A stretch of 7,096 nucleotides of DNA. Source: Methanobrevibacter sp. (GTDB lineage Archaea; Methanobacteriota; Methanobacteria; Methanobacteriales; Methanobacteriaceae). Below are positions 1 through 6,611 of the stretch, in pieces. The notes under the pieces are model-generated. The model ran no database searches and was not told the DNA's origin. It worked only from the letters and a program-made list of their open reading frames with translations. Location: NCBI GenBank assembly GCA_031289975.1, contig JAITOM010000020.1:1-7096 (forward strand). The letters run 5' to 3'. Made by a program: the position numbers and the translations under genes. The number at the start of each line of letters is the position of its first letter. Position 1 is the first letter of the stretch.

Positions 1-8
1 GTTTTCAT
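1..8 (-). CDS. Start of a leftward gene, first codons only
   Basis: On the minus strand an ATG (positions 8 to 6) is preceded by AGGTGAT (positions 18 to 12) with three bases between. This is a near-ideal archaeal ribosome binding site, and the ATG is followed by AAA before the window ends. Only Met-Lys is visible, so nothing can be said about function. The call rests on the binding site plus start codon alone. Confidence 0.45.
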
Positions 9-144
9 TAAATCACCTAAAATAATCACTATTTTTCATGAAAATTTATTAATAATCCATTAATGTATAAAAGATTAATAATTACTGTTTATTCATGAAC
101 CATATAAATTATTTCAATCCTCTTAATTTCATAATAATCATTAT
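9..144 (-). promoter_or_regulatory. Upstream region of the leftward gene at position 8
   Basis: This is AT-rich leader DNA. It holds the AGGTGAT ribosome binding site (12-18). An A/T tract around 40-60, reading ATTATTAATAAATTTT on the minus strand, is a plausible TATA-box region, but no single box can be chosen with confidence. The 14-bp word TATTAATAATCCAT at 47-60 recurs exactly at 297-310, on the other side of the mobile repeat. Confidence 0.3.
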
Positions 145-287
145 GGCACTGTAAAATTAGCATGGATTTTCACAATTGAAAATTGAAAACAGATGATAAA
201 AGTTTAATGACATGTATATGGGCTTAATGCTTTAATGCTAAAATCCAAATTCCAGATTGTGAATTTCCATTCTCTTTTTACAGTGCC
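145..287 (+). mobile_element. MITE-like repeat family 1, copy 1 (143 bp)
   Basis: The element begins GGCACTGTAAAA and ends with its exact reverse complement TTTTACAGTGCC. The inverted ends extend to about 32 bp, with 27 positions matching, and share ATGGA and TTCACAAT inside the outer 12 bp. It has no reading frame of useful length, so it is a non-autonomous element. A copy with only two substitutions (141 of 143 identical) lies at 6612-6754 in the same orientation, and a decayed inverted copy lies at 3949-4090. An 8-bp tandem word TTAATGCT is present inside. No target-site duplication is evident in the A/T-rich flanks. The outer GGCACTGT resembles IS6-type ends, but the parent transposon cannot be named from this window. 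Confidence 0.85.
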
Positions 288-298
288 TAAATAATATA

Positions 299-477
299 TT
301 AATAATCCATGTGAGCATTTATAAATAAGTTATAATTTGTCTTTCTTTTATTTCTTTAATTTGGGCTTTTTTACTCCAATTTTCAACTACTGGATTGAAA
401 TAGTCAATTTTTAGTTTTGGTATTAGTTGTTCTCTCCATTTTGAATCGTTGCAGGTCCAATCTAAAAATACTTTCAT
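299..477 (-). pseudogene. Remnant of a nucleoside 2-deoxyribosyltransferase-like gene
   Basis: From the ATG at 477 the minus strand reads 52 codons to a TAA at 319. The start MKVFLDWTCNDSKWREQLIP and the following DYFNPVVENW resemble the N-terminus of the nucleoside 2-deoxyribosyltransferase-like family (PF15891 type, usually starting MKVFLGGTC..SKWR). A GTGAT ribosome binding site (483-487) sits 5 bases before the ATG. After codon 44 a shift of one base gives TNYNLFINAHM, which matches the expected continuation (family pattern roughly CDYVLYVITPKM), so a frameshift is likely. Homology then stops near 308, and the shifted frame ends at 299. Intact members are much longer, so this is a frameshifted and 3'-truncated relic. 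It is boxed in by family 1 repeat DNA on one side and a family 2 repeat end on the other. Family assignment is from memory of the motif. Confidence 0.65.
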
Positions 478-496
478 TCATTATCACTTTTTTTAA

Positions 497-540
497 TATA
501 GTCATTTTGTAGAAGTTCTTAATTTTAGATGAAAAAAATT
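497..540 (-). mobile_element. Solitary end of MITE-like repeat family 2
   Basis: The stretch starts TATAGTCATTTTG and continues with AGAAGTTCTTAA then an A/T tract. It closely matches the reverse complement of the right end of the family 2 element at 4158-4436 (TATAGTCATTTTG then CAAAAGTTCTTAA). The rest of the element and its other terminus are missing, so it is a truncated or recombined copy. It lies between the ribosome binding site of the broken deoxyribosyltransferase gene and the helicase leader, so both genes have repeat DNA directly upstream. Confidence 0.6.
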
Positions 541-671
541 ATTCTTAACTTTCCACTCAAGTGTATGGTATAAGTAAACATCTTTTTAGCACTGCAATGA
601 TCTTATAAAACTCTTAAAATACTTTAAGAAATGAAGTGTTATACATATTAAATTTCTTAATAAGCAGTAAA
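541..671 (+). promoter_or_regulatory. Leader and candidate promoter of the helicase gene
   Basis: There is no gene in this stretch. The best archaeal TATA-box candidate is TTATAAAA at 603-610, which would place transcription start near 630-635 and leave a leader of about 50 bases. TTATACATATT at 639-649 is an alternative, but it would leave barely enough RNA to include the ribosome binding site. A small A/T palindrome (TCTTAAA, four-base loop, TTTAAGA) lies at about 613-630 and could be an operator, but it is weak. Confidence 0.3.
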
Positions 672-677
672 GGCGGT
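672..677 (+). promoter_or_regulatory. Ribosome binding site of the helicase gene
   Basis: GGCGGT differs by one base from the GGAGGT core and ends 7 bases before the ATG at 685. It supports that start codon as the true one. Confidence 0.6.
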
Positions 678-684
678 ATTTTCA

Positions 685-3600
685 ATGAAAGCAACAAAAC
701 TAATAGACAACAAAAAAGATTTTGTTTATAAAGAATTAATTGATTATCTTCATAAAGGATCTAAATTATCGGTTATTTCTGCTTCTTTTTCTATTTATGC
801 TTATTATGAATTAAAAAATAAATTAAATCATGTTGACAATATGAGATTTATATTTAAGGAACCTCATTTTTTAAAAAATAATGATAAAGAAGTTAGGGAA
901 TATTATATAAGTAATATTAATAGGGAAAAAGAGATTTTTGGTAATGAGTTTGAATTAAAACTTAAAAATGAGATGAATCAAGGTTCTGTAGCTAAAAAAT
1001 GTTCTGAGTGGATAAGGAAAAAGGTAGATATTAAATCATTTAAAAATTTAGATTCATCAGAGCCTCGCATGATTCATATTGAAAATATTAACAGTGAGGA
1101 TAATATTAACATCACGGGAACTGTTGATTTTACAACAGATGGATTAGGAATCACTTCTTCTAATCGAACAGATATTAACACTTGTTTTTATGGAAAAGAA
1201 TCAGCAGATAGTTATATCCATTTATTTAATCCAATTTGGGAAGATAATACGCTTTTAGAGGATATTAAAGAAGAAGTTCTTGAACACATGGAGATAATCT
1301 ACAAAGAAAACCCTGGAGAATTTATATACTTTCTTTCAATGTACCATATATTCCATGATTATCTGGATGAATTAAGAGAGGATAAAATTGTTAAAGAGGG
1401 TACTCGTTTTAAAGAAACTCAAATTTGGAAGAAGCTATACAAATTCCAAAAAGATGCGGTTATTGGAGCTATTGATAAAATAGAAAAACATAATGGTTGT
1501 ATAATAGCTGATAGTGTAGGACTTGGTAAAACATTCACGGCTTTAGCTATTATGAAGTATTATGAGCTTAGAAATGATAGAGTTCTTGTTCTTGTACCTA
1601 AGAAACTAAGAGAAAATTGGGTTGTCTACACTCAAAACGATAAAAGAAACATATTTATTGATGATAGATTTAGATACGATGTTTTAAATCATACAGATTT
1701 AAGTCGTGAAAAAGGGGATTCTGGAGGTATCAATCTTAAAACAATAAATTGGGGTAACTATGATCTGGTTGTAATTGATGAATCTCATAACTTCAGAAAT
1801 GATAATCCTTACAAAGATAAAAAAACAAGATATCAAAAGTTAATGGATGATATTTTAAAGGATGGTGTTCAAACTAAGGTTTTAATGTTATCTGCAACAC
1901 CTGTAAATAATCGTATGGTTGATATAAAAAATCAGATTAGATTTATAAGTGAAGACAATGATAATTCTTTTGAGAGTGTTGGGATAAATAGTGTAGAAGC
2001 TACCTTAAAAAATGCTCAAATGGTTTTTAATCAGTGGTCAAAACTTGAAGAAGAGGATAGAACAAGTGAAAGATTTGTTGACATGATGGATATGGATTAC
2101 TTCAAACTTCTTGATACCGTAACAATAGCAAGGTCTCGCAAACATATTGAAAAGTATTATGGTTTAGATGAAATTGGAAGATTTCCTAAGAGAATGAATC
2201 CAATTAATCAATATCCTAACATTGATACTGAAAATATGTTCCCACCAATTAAAAAGATTAACAATGAAATAAATAGGCTTAATTTAAGTTTATACAAACC
2301 TATGCACTATATTATTCCTCAAAAAAGGGAAGATTACGAAATAAAATATGATACTTCTCTTAAAGGTCGATTGCATGATTTTAAACAAAAAGATAGGGAA
2401 AATTCAATTGTGCAACTTATGAGAATTAACATGCTTAAAAGAATGGAAAGTTCAATACACTCGTTTAGATTAACCATTAATAGAATCTTAGAAAGAATGA
2501 ATAATGTTTTAAATCATCTAAATGAAGGTGTAAAATTCAATCCCAATATGGATATCAATATCATTGATATGGAAGAAAATGAGTATGAACATTTGATGTT
2601 TGGAAACAAGAAATATAAAATTTTACTTCAAGACATTGATTTACTTAAATGGAAACCAGACCTTCAAGGTGATAAAAAGAAATTAGAAAATATTCTTGAA
2701 AAAGCTAATGAAATAAGTCCAGAAAGAGATGAAAAATTATTAAAATTAAAGGAAATGATTTTAGATAAAGTTAATAATCCAATAAATACCGATAATAAAA
2801 AAGTTCTTATTTTTACAGCTTTTGCTGATACTGCTAACTATTTATATGAAAATATTCATAAGTGGGGTCTTGAAGAACTTAATTTACATTCTGCTATGGT
2901 TACAGGTTCAGGGAATAATAAAACTACCTTAAAATCAATTGAATCTAAAGATATCAATGATATTTTAACTAACTTCTCACCAATATCCAAAGAAAGAGAA
3001 AAACTTCATGGAAAAATGGATGAAGAAATAGATATGCTGATTGGTACCGACTGTATATCAGAAGGACAGAACCTACAAGATTGTGATTATTTAGTAAACT
3101 ATGATATTCATTGGAATCCTGTACGAATTATTCAAAGATTTGGAAGAATAGATAGAATCGGATCATTAAACAATGGAATACAGTTGGTCAATTTCTGGCC
3201 AAATATTGAATTAGATGAATACATTGATTTAACTGAACGTGTTGAAAATAGAATGGTCATGGTAGATACAACGGCTACAGGTGATGAGAATATCATTGAT
3301 AATGAAGAAGCAAATAAAAATGAAGTTTCCTATAGAGAAAAACAATTGCAACGTTTACAAGAAGAAGTTGTTGATTTAGAAGATGTTTCTGGTGGAATAT
3401 CAATTACAGACTTAACATTCAATGATTTTAAGGTTGAATTGATGGAGTATATGAAGGAACATGAAAAAGAATTAAAGGAAGCTCCAAATGGAATTTATTC
3501 TATTGTAAAAATAGATGATGAATTTAGAGATGAACTTAAAGAGGGTGTTATATTCTTATTAAAACAAATAAAAGGAAAAATGGAGGCGCATGATCAAAAC

Positions 3601-3939
3601 TCACTCTCACCATACTATCTAATTTATATCAATGAAGATTCAACCATAGCATTCAACTACAACCATTCTAAAAATATCATGGATTACTATAAAAAGATAT
3701 GTTCCAGTCAAAAAGAAGTATTTAAAGACTTAATTAAAAAATTCAATGAAGAAACTAAAGATGGACGAAAAATGGATAAATACTCCGACCTTTTGAAAAT
3801 AGCTATTGAAAATATTCTGGGTAAAAAAGAAGAAAAAGGAATTTCAAGCCTATTTAAAAAAGGAGGAACAAATTTAGTTAAAAATGATTATAAAGGTTTA
3901 GATGAGTTTGAATTAATTACATTCTTAGTTTTAAAATGA
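685..3939 (+). CDS. SNF2-type helicase with N-terminal PLD-like region, type III-like restriction locus
   Basis: This is a large (1084-residue) cytoplasmic ATP-dependent DNA translocase or helicase of the SNF2/HepA type. Residues about 15-180 form the phospholipase-D-like region found at the front of this family. The expected HxK is absent: the aligned stretch reads EPRMIHI (126-132), followed by GTVDFT (145-150) where GSxNFT is typical, so this half is probably not a working nuclease. Helicase motifs are complete: Walker A DSVGLGKT (276-283, Lys282), DESH box (365-368), SAT (403-405), IGTDCISEGQNL (786-797) and QRFGRIDRIG (817-826). Residues about 520-770, between the two motor halves, are charged and partly helical. 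The start at 685 has a GGCGGT site 7 bases upstream. A mod gene follows in the same direction 2.9 kb downstream, and related helicases are known beside type III-like Mod and Res genes. The likely role is therefore DNA translocation in phage defence. No frameshift is seen, so it appears intact. Confidence 0.88.
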   Translation: MKATKLIDNKKDFVYKELIDYLHKGSKLSVISASFSIYAYYELKNKLNHVDNMRFIFKEPHFLKNNDKEVREYYISNINREKEIFGNEFELKLKNEMNQGSVAKKCSEWIRKKVDIKSFKNLDSSEPRMIHIENINSEDNINITGTVDFTTDGLGITSSNRTDINTCFYGKESADSYIHLFNPIWEDNTLLEDIKEEVLEHMEIIYKENPGEFIYFLSMYHIFHDYLDELREDKIVKEGTRFKETQIWKKLYKFQKDAVIGAIDKIEKHNGCIIADSVGLGKTFTALAIMKYYELRNDRVLVLVPKKLRENWVVYTQNDKRNIFIDDRFRYDVLNHTDLSREKGDSGGINLKTINWGNYDLVVIDESHNFRNDNPYKDKKTRYQKLMDDILKDGVQTKVLMLSATPVNNRMVDIKNQIRFISEDNDNSFESVGINSVEATLKNAQMVFNQWSKLEEEDRTSERFVDMMDMDYFKLLDTVTIARSRKHIEKYYGLDEIGRFPKRMNPINQYPNIDTENMFPPIKKINNEINRLNLSLYKPMHYIIPQKREDYEIKYDTSLKGRLHDFKQKDRENSIVQLMRINMLKRMESSIHSFRLTINRILERMNNVLNHLNEGVKFNPNMDINIIDMEENEYEHLMFGNKKYKILLQDIDLLKWKPDLQGDKKKLENILEKANEISPERDEKLLKLKEMILDKVNNPINTDNKKVLIFTAFADTANYLYENIHKWGLEELNLHSAMVTGSGNNKTTLKSIESKDINDILTNFSPISKEREKLHGKMDEEIDMLIGTDCISEGQNLQDCDYLVNYDIHWNPVRIIQRFGRIDRIGSLNNGIQLVNFWPNIELDEYIDLTERVENRMVMVDTTATGDENIIDNEEANKNEVSYREKQLQRLQEEVVDLEDVSGGISITDLTFNDFKVELMEYMKEHEKELKEAPNGIYSIVKIDDEFRDELKEGVIFLLKQIKGKMEAHDQNSLSPYYLIYINEDSTIAFNYNHSKNIMDYYKKICSSQKEVFKDLIKKFNEETKDGRKMDKYSDLLKIAIENILGKKEEKGISSLFKKGGTNLVKNDYKGLDEFELITFLVLK

Positions 3940-3948
3940 TTTATTATG

Positions 3949-4090
3949 AGCACTGTAAAAAGAGGATGGAAATCCAAAATCCACAAATTGGGTTTTTAGC
4001 AGGAAAAATTAGACAATATACATCTCATTAAACTTTTATCGCATGTTTTTAATTTTCAATTGTGAAAATCCATTCTACTTTTACACGGAT
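3949..4090 (-). mobile_element. MITE-like repeat family 1, copy 2 (inverted, decayed)
   Basis: GCACTGTAAAAAGAGGATGG starts 10 bases after the helicase stop and matches the reverse complement of the right end of copies 1 and 3. The middle (CATTAAACTTTTATC) and far end (AATTTTCAATTGTGAAAATCC) also match. The last bases read CGGAT where GTGCC is expected, so the second terminus is lost, and the first G of the near end is A. There are many other substitutions, so this is an older, probably immobile copy. Its position means that transcripts leaving the helicase gene run straight into the element, which could form a partial stem. Confidence 0.8.
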
Positions 4091-4098
4091 AGATTAAC

Positions 4099-4111
4099 TT
4101 CTTTTATTTTT
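4099..4111 (+). terminator. T-rich tract, possible helicase transcript terminator
   Basis: TTCTTTTATTTTT is the first T-rich run beyond the decayed repeat. Archaeal intrinsic terminators are often simple U tracts, so this could end the helicase transcript. The surrounding DNA is so A/T-rich that the call is weak. Confidence 0.25.
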
Positions 4112-4133
4112 CATTCACATTATATTTTAATTT

Positions 4134-4163
4134 CAAGAATACTATAGTCAAGAATACTATAGT
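4134..4163 (+). repeat. 15-bp perfect tandem duplication at the left end of a family 2 element
   Basis: CAAGAATACTATAGT occurs twice head to tail (4134-4148 and 4149-4163). Its last six bases, TATAGT, are the outer bases of the family 2 element that follows, so the duplication covers 9 bases of flank plus the element terminus. Confidence 0.9.
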
Positions 4164-4436
4164 GGTTTTGATAAAGTTCTTAATAAATAAATTTTTTTAA
4201 AAATAAATATTATTGAAAAATAAAGAAAATCAAAGATTTTATAAATAACAAAAATTAGAAATTTTTTGACTTATAAAATCATAGATTTTATAAATATTAA
4301 TTTAAAATCATTTATGTTAATTAAAATATATTTAAAATTTAAAATTATAAATTTTTATAAAATAATATTAAAAATTAAATAATTTAATAAAAAAATTTTT
4401 AATCCAAAATTTAAGAACTTTTGCAAAATGACTATA
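4158..4436 (+). mobile_element. MITE-like repeat family 2, element A (about 279 bp)
   Basis: The left end reads TATAGTGGTTTTGATAAAGT then TCTTAA. The right end, reverse-complemented, reads TATAGTCATTTTGCAAAAGT then TCTTAA, giving imperfect inverted termini. The body is almost pure A/T and has no coding potential. It shares long blocks with element B at 5704-5925, but element A carries roughly 70-80 extra bases in the middle (about 4215-4295) with repeated ATTTTATAAA words. The 5' boundary is blurred by the 15-bp tandem duplication. No transposase is present, so it is non-autonomous. Confidence 0.7.
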
Positions 4437-4664
4437 TCCAATTTTTATTCATTAATTTTTTTGGTTACTTGATGTTTGATTTGTTAAATTGATTTTTGGA
4501 TTCTTAAATATTGAACACTTAAACATTTCATCATTGAAATTCAATTAGGGAACTGGAAATCTTAGATTTTAAGTCATCTTTGACAATAAATCTTGATTTT
4601 TTTATTACAAATAGTATTTCATACAACCTATTTCTAATAAAAATAATGGGAAGTTGAAATTAAA
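4437..4664. other. Intergenic stretch without a recognised feature
   Basis: This A/T-rich DNA lies between the end of the family 2 element and the stop codon of the leftward nuclease gene. No reading frame, structured RNA or convincing terminator could be found by eye. It would contain the 3' end of the nuclease transcript. Confidence 0.5.
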
Positions 4665-5507
4665 TTATTTACTATTTAAAGTTTGAAGTTTTGAGATTGG
4701 AAGATTTGTAATTTCACTAATCAAATTTAAATCCAATCCTTTCTTCAACATGTTAATAGCTATTTCCATTTTTTCCTCTTTTTTACCTTTAATTTCGCCT
4801 TTTTCTTCTCTGTAGCTTAGTTCTCCTTCAAATTCCATTATTGCTAATTGTCTCATTTGGTAGTCGTGGTATGCTTCTTCATCGGATAGTAGTTCGTTGA
4901 ATTTTGCATCTGCTGATTTTATATCTTCATCCATTTCAATCACCTTTTTTATAAGCTTATCAGAACTTTCAATGTCAAAGAATATCATCCATCTGTGTAA
5001 TGGATTATTTAAATCTTTTTTAATTTTTCTAAATGCTACAATGTTTATGTTGTATATTGTTAAATACTTTGAGTATAAACAATTATTTACATTTCCTATT
5101 ATATTAAATTTTTGGTTGTAAATTTCATCTTTACAGAATTTATAGTTCACTATATTGATTAAAATATGTGGTTTTAATTCTCCCAATTTTCCTTCTTTAG
5201 CTGAAATTGAGAATTCTTTTGCTAAGTAAAGTAAACTTCTTCTCTTAAAATAGTATTGATTTTGGTTTTGCACTTCTATTATGAAGTGTCTGCCATCATG
5301 AGATTCTGATCTTAAGTCTAAGATGCATGCCTTTTTGCCTTTAATTTCCCCTGCAATCATTTTATTTGCAATAATATCTATAGATTTTATTGAATCATCA
5401 TCTTCTAAGATCACTGCATTAATAAATGATTTCAATTGATTTTCCATGCCCTCAGTTGCCATATACTGAGAAAATAAATAGTCATTCAACGGATTAAAAG
5501 ATCTCAT
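4665..5507 (-). CDS. Rpn family PD-(D/E)XK nuclease, putative transposase type
   Basis: This 280-residue protein belongs to the Rpn/PDDEXK_2 group (recombination-promoting nucleases, often labelled putative transposases). They cut DNA and are common in multiple copies in AT-rich gut methanogens. The N-terminus has the family signature NPLNDYLFSQYM (residues 5-16). The nuclease core shows an Asp in ILDLR (Asp64) and the E-x-Q motif in FIIEVQNQ (Glu78, Gln80). The last 49 residues carry the usual charged linker (EEKGEIKGKKEEK) followed by the conserved tail MLKKGLDLNLISEITNLP. Length is normal for the family. The ATG at 5507 is preferred over the one at 5543 because the signature then starts at residue 5 and a G-rich ribosome binding site lies just upstream. 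The gene is transcribed against the helicase and mod genes and lies between mobile repeats, so it is probably a later arrival, not part of the defence system. Confidence 0.85.
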   Translation of the reverse strand: MRSFNPLNDYLFSQYMATEGMENQLKSFINAVILEDDDSIKSIDIIANKMIAGEIKGKKACILDLRSESHDGRHFIIEVQNQNQYYFKRRSLLYLAKEFSISAKEGKLGELKPHILINIVNYKFCKDEIYNQKFNIIGNVNNCLYSKYLTIYNINIVAFRKIKKDLNNPLHRWMIFFDIESSDKLIKKVIEMDEDIKSADAKFNELLSDEEAYHDYQMRQLAIMEFEGELSYREEKGEIKGKKEEKMEIAINMLKKGLDLNLISEITNLPISKLQTLNSK

Positions 5508-5560
5508 AAACAAAACATCCCCCCAAAAAAAAATTATTTTCAATTTTCAAATAAAATATG
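5508..5560 (-). promoter_or_regulatory. Leader of the Rpn gene with a homopolymeric ribosome binding site
   Basis: On the minus strand nine T (5533-5525) run directly into six G (5524-5519), then ATG-like GATG and the start codon at 5507. GGGGGGAT is the only purine-rich candidate for pairing with 16S rRNA, ending about 9 bases before the ATG. CATATTTTAT (5560-5551) is a possible TATA box. The abutting T9 and G6 runs are prone to slippage. Confidence 0.45.
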
Positions 5561-5593
5561 ATTTTTAGTAAAAGCCACATATAAAGAATGCTT

Positions 5594-5613
5594 ATAGAAA
5601 AATTAATTTCTAT
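5594..5613. repeat. Short hairpin ATAGAAA / TTTCTAT
   Basis: A perfect 7-bp inverted repeat with a six-base AATTAA loop lies immediately before and overlaps the first unit of the 31-bp tandem repeat. It could be an operator or a transcript end, but it may be chance in such A/T-rich DNA. Confidence 0.35.
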
Positions 5614-5669
5614 GCCCAAGTGAAAAATCTACATCAAATTCTATGCCCAAGTGAAAAATCTACATCAAA
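5608..5669 (+). repeat. Two perfect 31-bp tandem repeat units
   Basis: Two identical 31-bp units (5608-5638 and 5639-5669) contain TATGCCCAAGTGAAAAATCT. A degenerate partial third unit with GAAAAATCTATG follows at about 5670-5696. There are no spacers between units, so this is not a CRISPR array. It lies about 100 bases upstream of the leftward Rpn gene. Confidence 0.9.
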
Positions 5670-5703
5670 TTGAAAAATCTATGAAAAAGTGAAAATAATA
5701 GTA

Positions 5704-5925
5704 TATAGTTGTTTTGTTGTTTTGATAAAATTCTTAATTAATAAATTTTTTTAAAAATAAATGTTATTAAAAAATATTAATTTAAAATAATTTATATTAA
5801 TTAAAATATATTTAAATTATTTAAAATTTAAAATTATTAATTTTTATAAAGTAATATTAAAATTTAAATAATTTAATAAAAAAATTTTTAATTCAAAATT
5901 TAAGAACTTCTCCAAAAGGATTATA
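5704..5925 (+). mobile_element. MITE-like repeat family 2, element B (about 222 bp)
   Basis: The left end TATAGTTGTTTTG leads into GATAAAATTCTTAATTAA. The right end, reverse-complemented, reads TATAATCCTTTTGGAGAAGT then TCTTAA. The A/T body shares long blocks with element A (for example TTAATTAAAATATATTTAAA and TAATTTAATAAAAAAATTTT) but lacks its central extra segment. An 8-bp tandem duplication TTGTTTTG sits inside the left terminus. There is no coding potential. Confidence 0.7.
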
Positions 5926-5958
5926 ATATAAAACAAGAAAAAGAATATAAAAATATAA

Positions 5959-6090
5959 GAAACTGGGCAACAATTCCAAAATTAATGAAAAACCCATTGT
6001 TTTTTCTATGTTTATGCATGACTACATATATATTGGGTCATGACTTTTATATCAATTTATAGCATGAAAAAATAATTGTTGCCCAGTTTC
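5959..6090. mobile_element. MITE-like repeat family 3 (132 bp, perfect 17-bp inverted ends)
   Basis: GAAACTGGGCAACAATT at 5959-5975 has its exact reverse complement at 6074-6090. The GC-containing termini stand out from the surrounding A/T DNA. The 98-bp core has no reading frame but holds a further CATGAC/GTCATG inverted pair. AATATAA or ATATAA occurs in both flanks close to the ends, which may be a target-site duplication, but such words are common here. It is either a non-autonomous element or the two ends of a deleted insertion sequence. The parent family is not recognised. Confidence 0.7.
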
Positions 6091-6216
6091 ATAATATAAA
6101 AAATTTAAACAAGAAGAAGATTTAAATTTCATGCATACTTATAAGCTTTAAAAATGATGATTTTAATATAATTTTCCATTTCAGTTAATTTAATAGTGAT
6201 TATCTACTATTGATAG

Positions 6217-6521
6217 AAAAGAGTTTTAGATTACGATCGCAATATTGATGCATTTAAACCTTTAATTGATGTTATTAGTATCACTGAACGAATGAATAAT
6301 ACAATTTATAATCTATTTGAATATAGTATTAGAAAAATTAAGGAAAAAACATGGAGGAATGAAATGTATGTGGATATTGAAGATAGGTATACTATTAAAA
6401 ATGTACAAAAGGAGTTTATATTCCCACTGAAAAGAGCAATGTGAGGAATATAAAAGATTTTAAAATTTCTACAGATAAGTATAAAGACAGTAGAATGAAA
6501 ATAAAAAGAAGATTGCTTTAA
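6217..6521 (+). pseudogene. Frameshifted gene remnant, family not recognised
   Basis: The frame from 6217 reads about 75 codons (including LDYDRNIDAFKPLIDVIS and, from ATG 6292, MNNTIYNLFEYSIRKIKEKT) to a TGA at 6442-6444. If one base is taken as lost near 6424-6426, the next frame continues as TEKSNVRNIKDFKISTDKYK and ends at TAA 6519-6521. The charged, low-GC codon use of both pieces looks like one former protein end of about 100 residues. No start codon with a ribosome binding site precedes it, so the 5' part is missing. A third-frame piece at 6195-6227 (SDYLLLIEKSF) might be more of the same gene. It does not resemble the DUF4391 protein that can accompany this kind of helicase and Mod. 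Function is unknown. Confidence 0.45.
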
Positions 6522-6597
6522 AAATTGATTAACAATGAAATATAATTTCATTAATGTTTTTAATTTTTAATTATAAATTATATAAAGATGTTTTAAT

Positions 6598-6611
6598 GGC
6601 ACTGTAAAATT
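6598..6611 (+). repeat. Duplicated terminus of a family 1 repeat
   Basis: GGCACTGTAAAATT is repeated exactly by the first 14 bases of the full family 1 copy that starts at 6612. It gives this copy two left ends in tandem. Confidence 0.9.

Noticed and set aside
589..600. GCACTGCAATGA as another family 1 terminus
   Set aside because: Only the six bases GCACTG match the repeat end, with no inner homology or partner terminus.
685..3939. DISARM DrmD helicase
   Set aside because: The partner gene has the N-terminal motifs of a type III Mod and no drmA, drmB or drmC gene is visible. The PLD-like front end also fits the Mod-linked helicase branch better. DISARM cannot be fully excluded without the flanks.
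4897..5121. Plus-strand 74-codon open frame inside the Rpn gene
   Set aside because: It lies wholly antisense to a well-supported nuclease gene and its translation is low-complexity hydrophobic, as expected from a shadow frame.
5508..5543. Twelve-residue N-terminal extension of the Rpn protein
   Set aside because: The family signature begins right after the ATG at 5507, the G-rich ribosome binding site fits that ATG, and the extension would be encoded by that site and the homopolymer runs.
5608..5696. Possible CRISPR array
   Set aside because: The 31-bp units abut directly with no spacers, and no cas gene is present.
6306..6551. Minus-strand 81-codon open frame
   Set aside because: It is antisense to the gene remnant, which reads as a more protein-like charged sequence on the plus strand; this frame is rich in Phe, Ile and Ser from A/T-rich codons and has no ribosome binding site that I can see.
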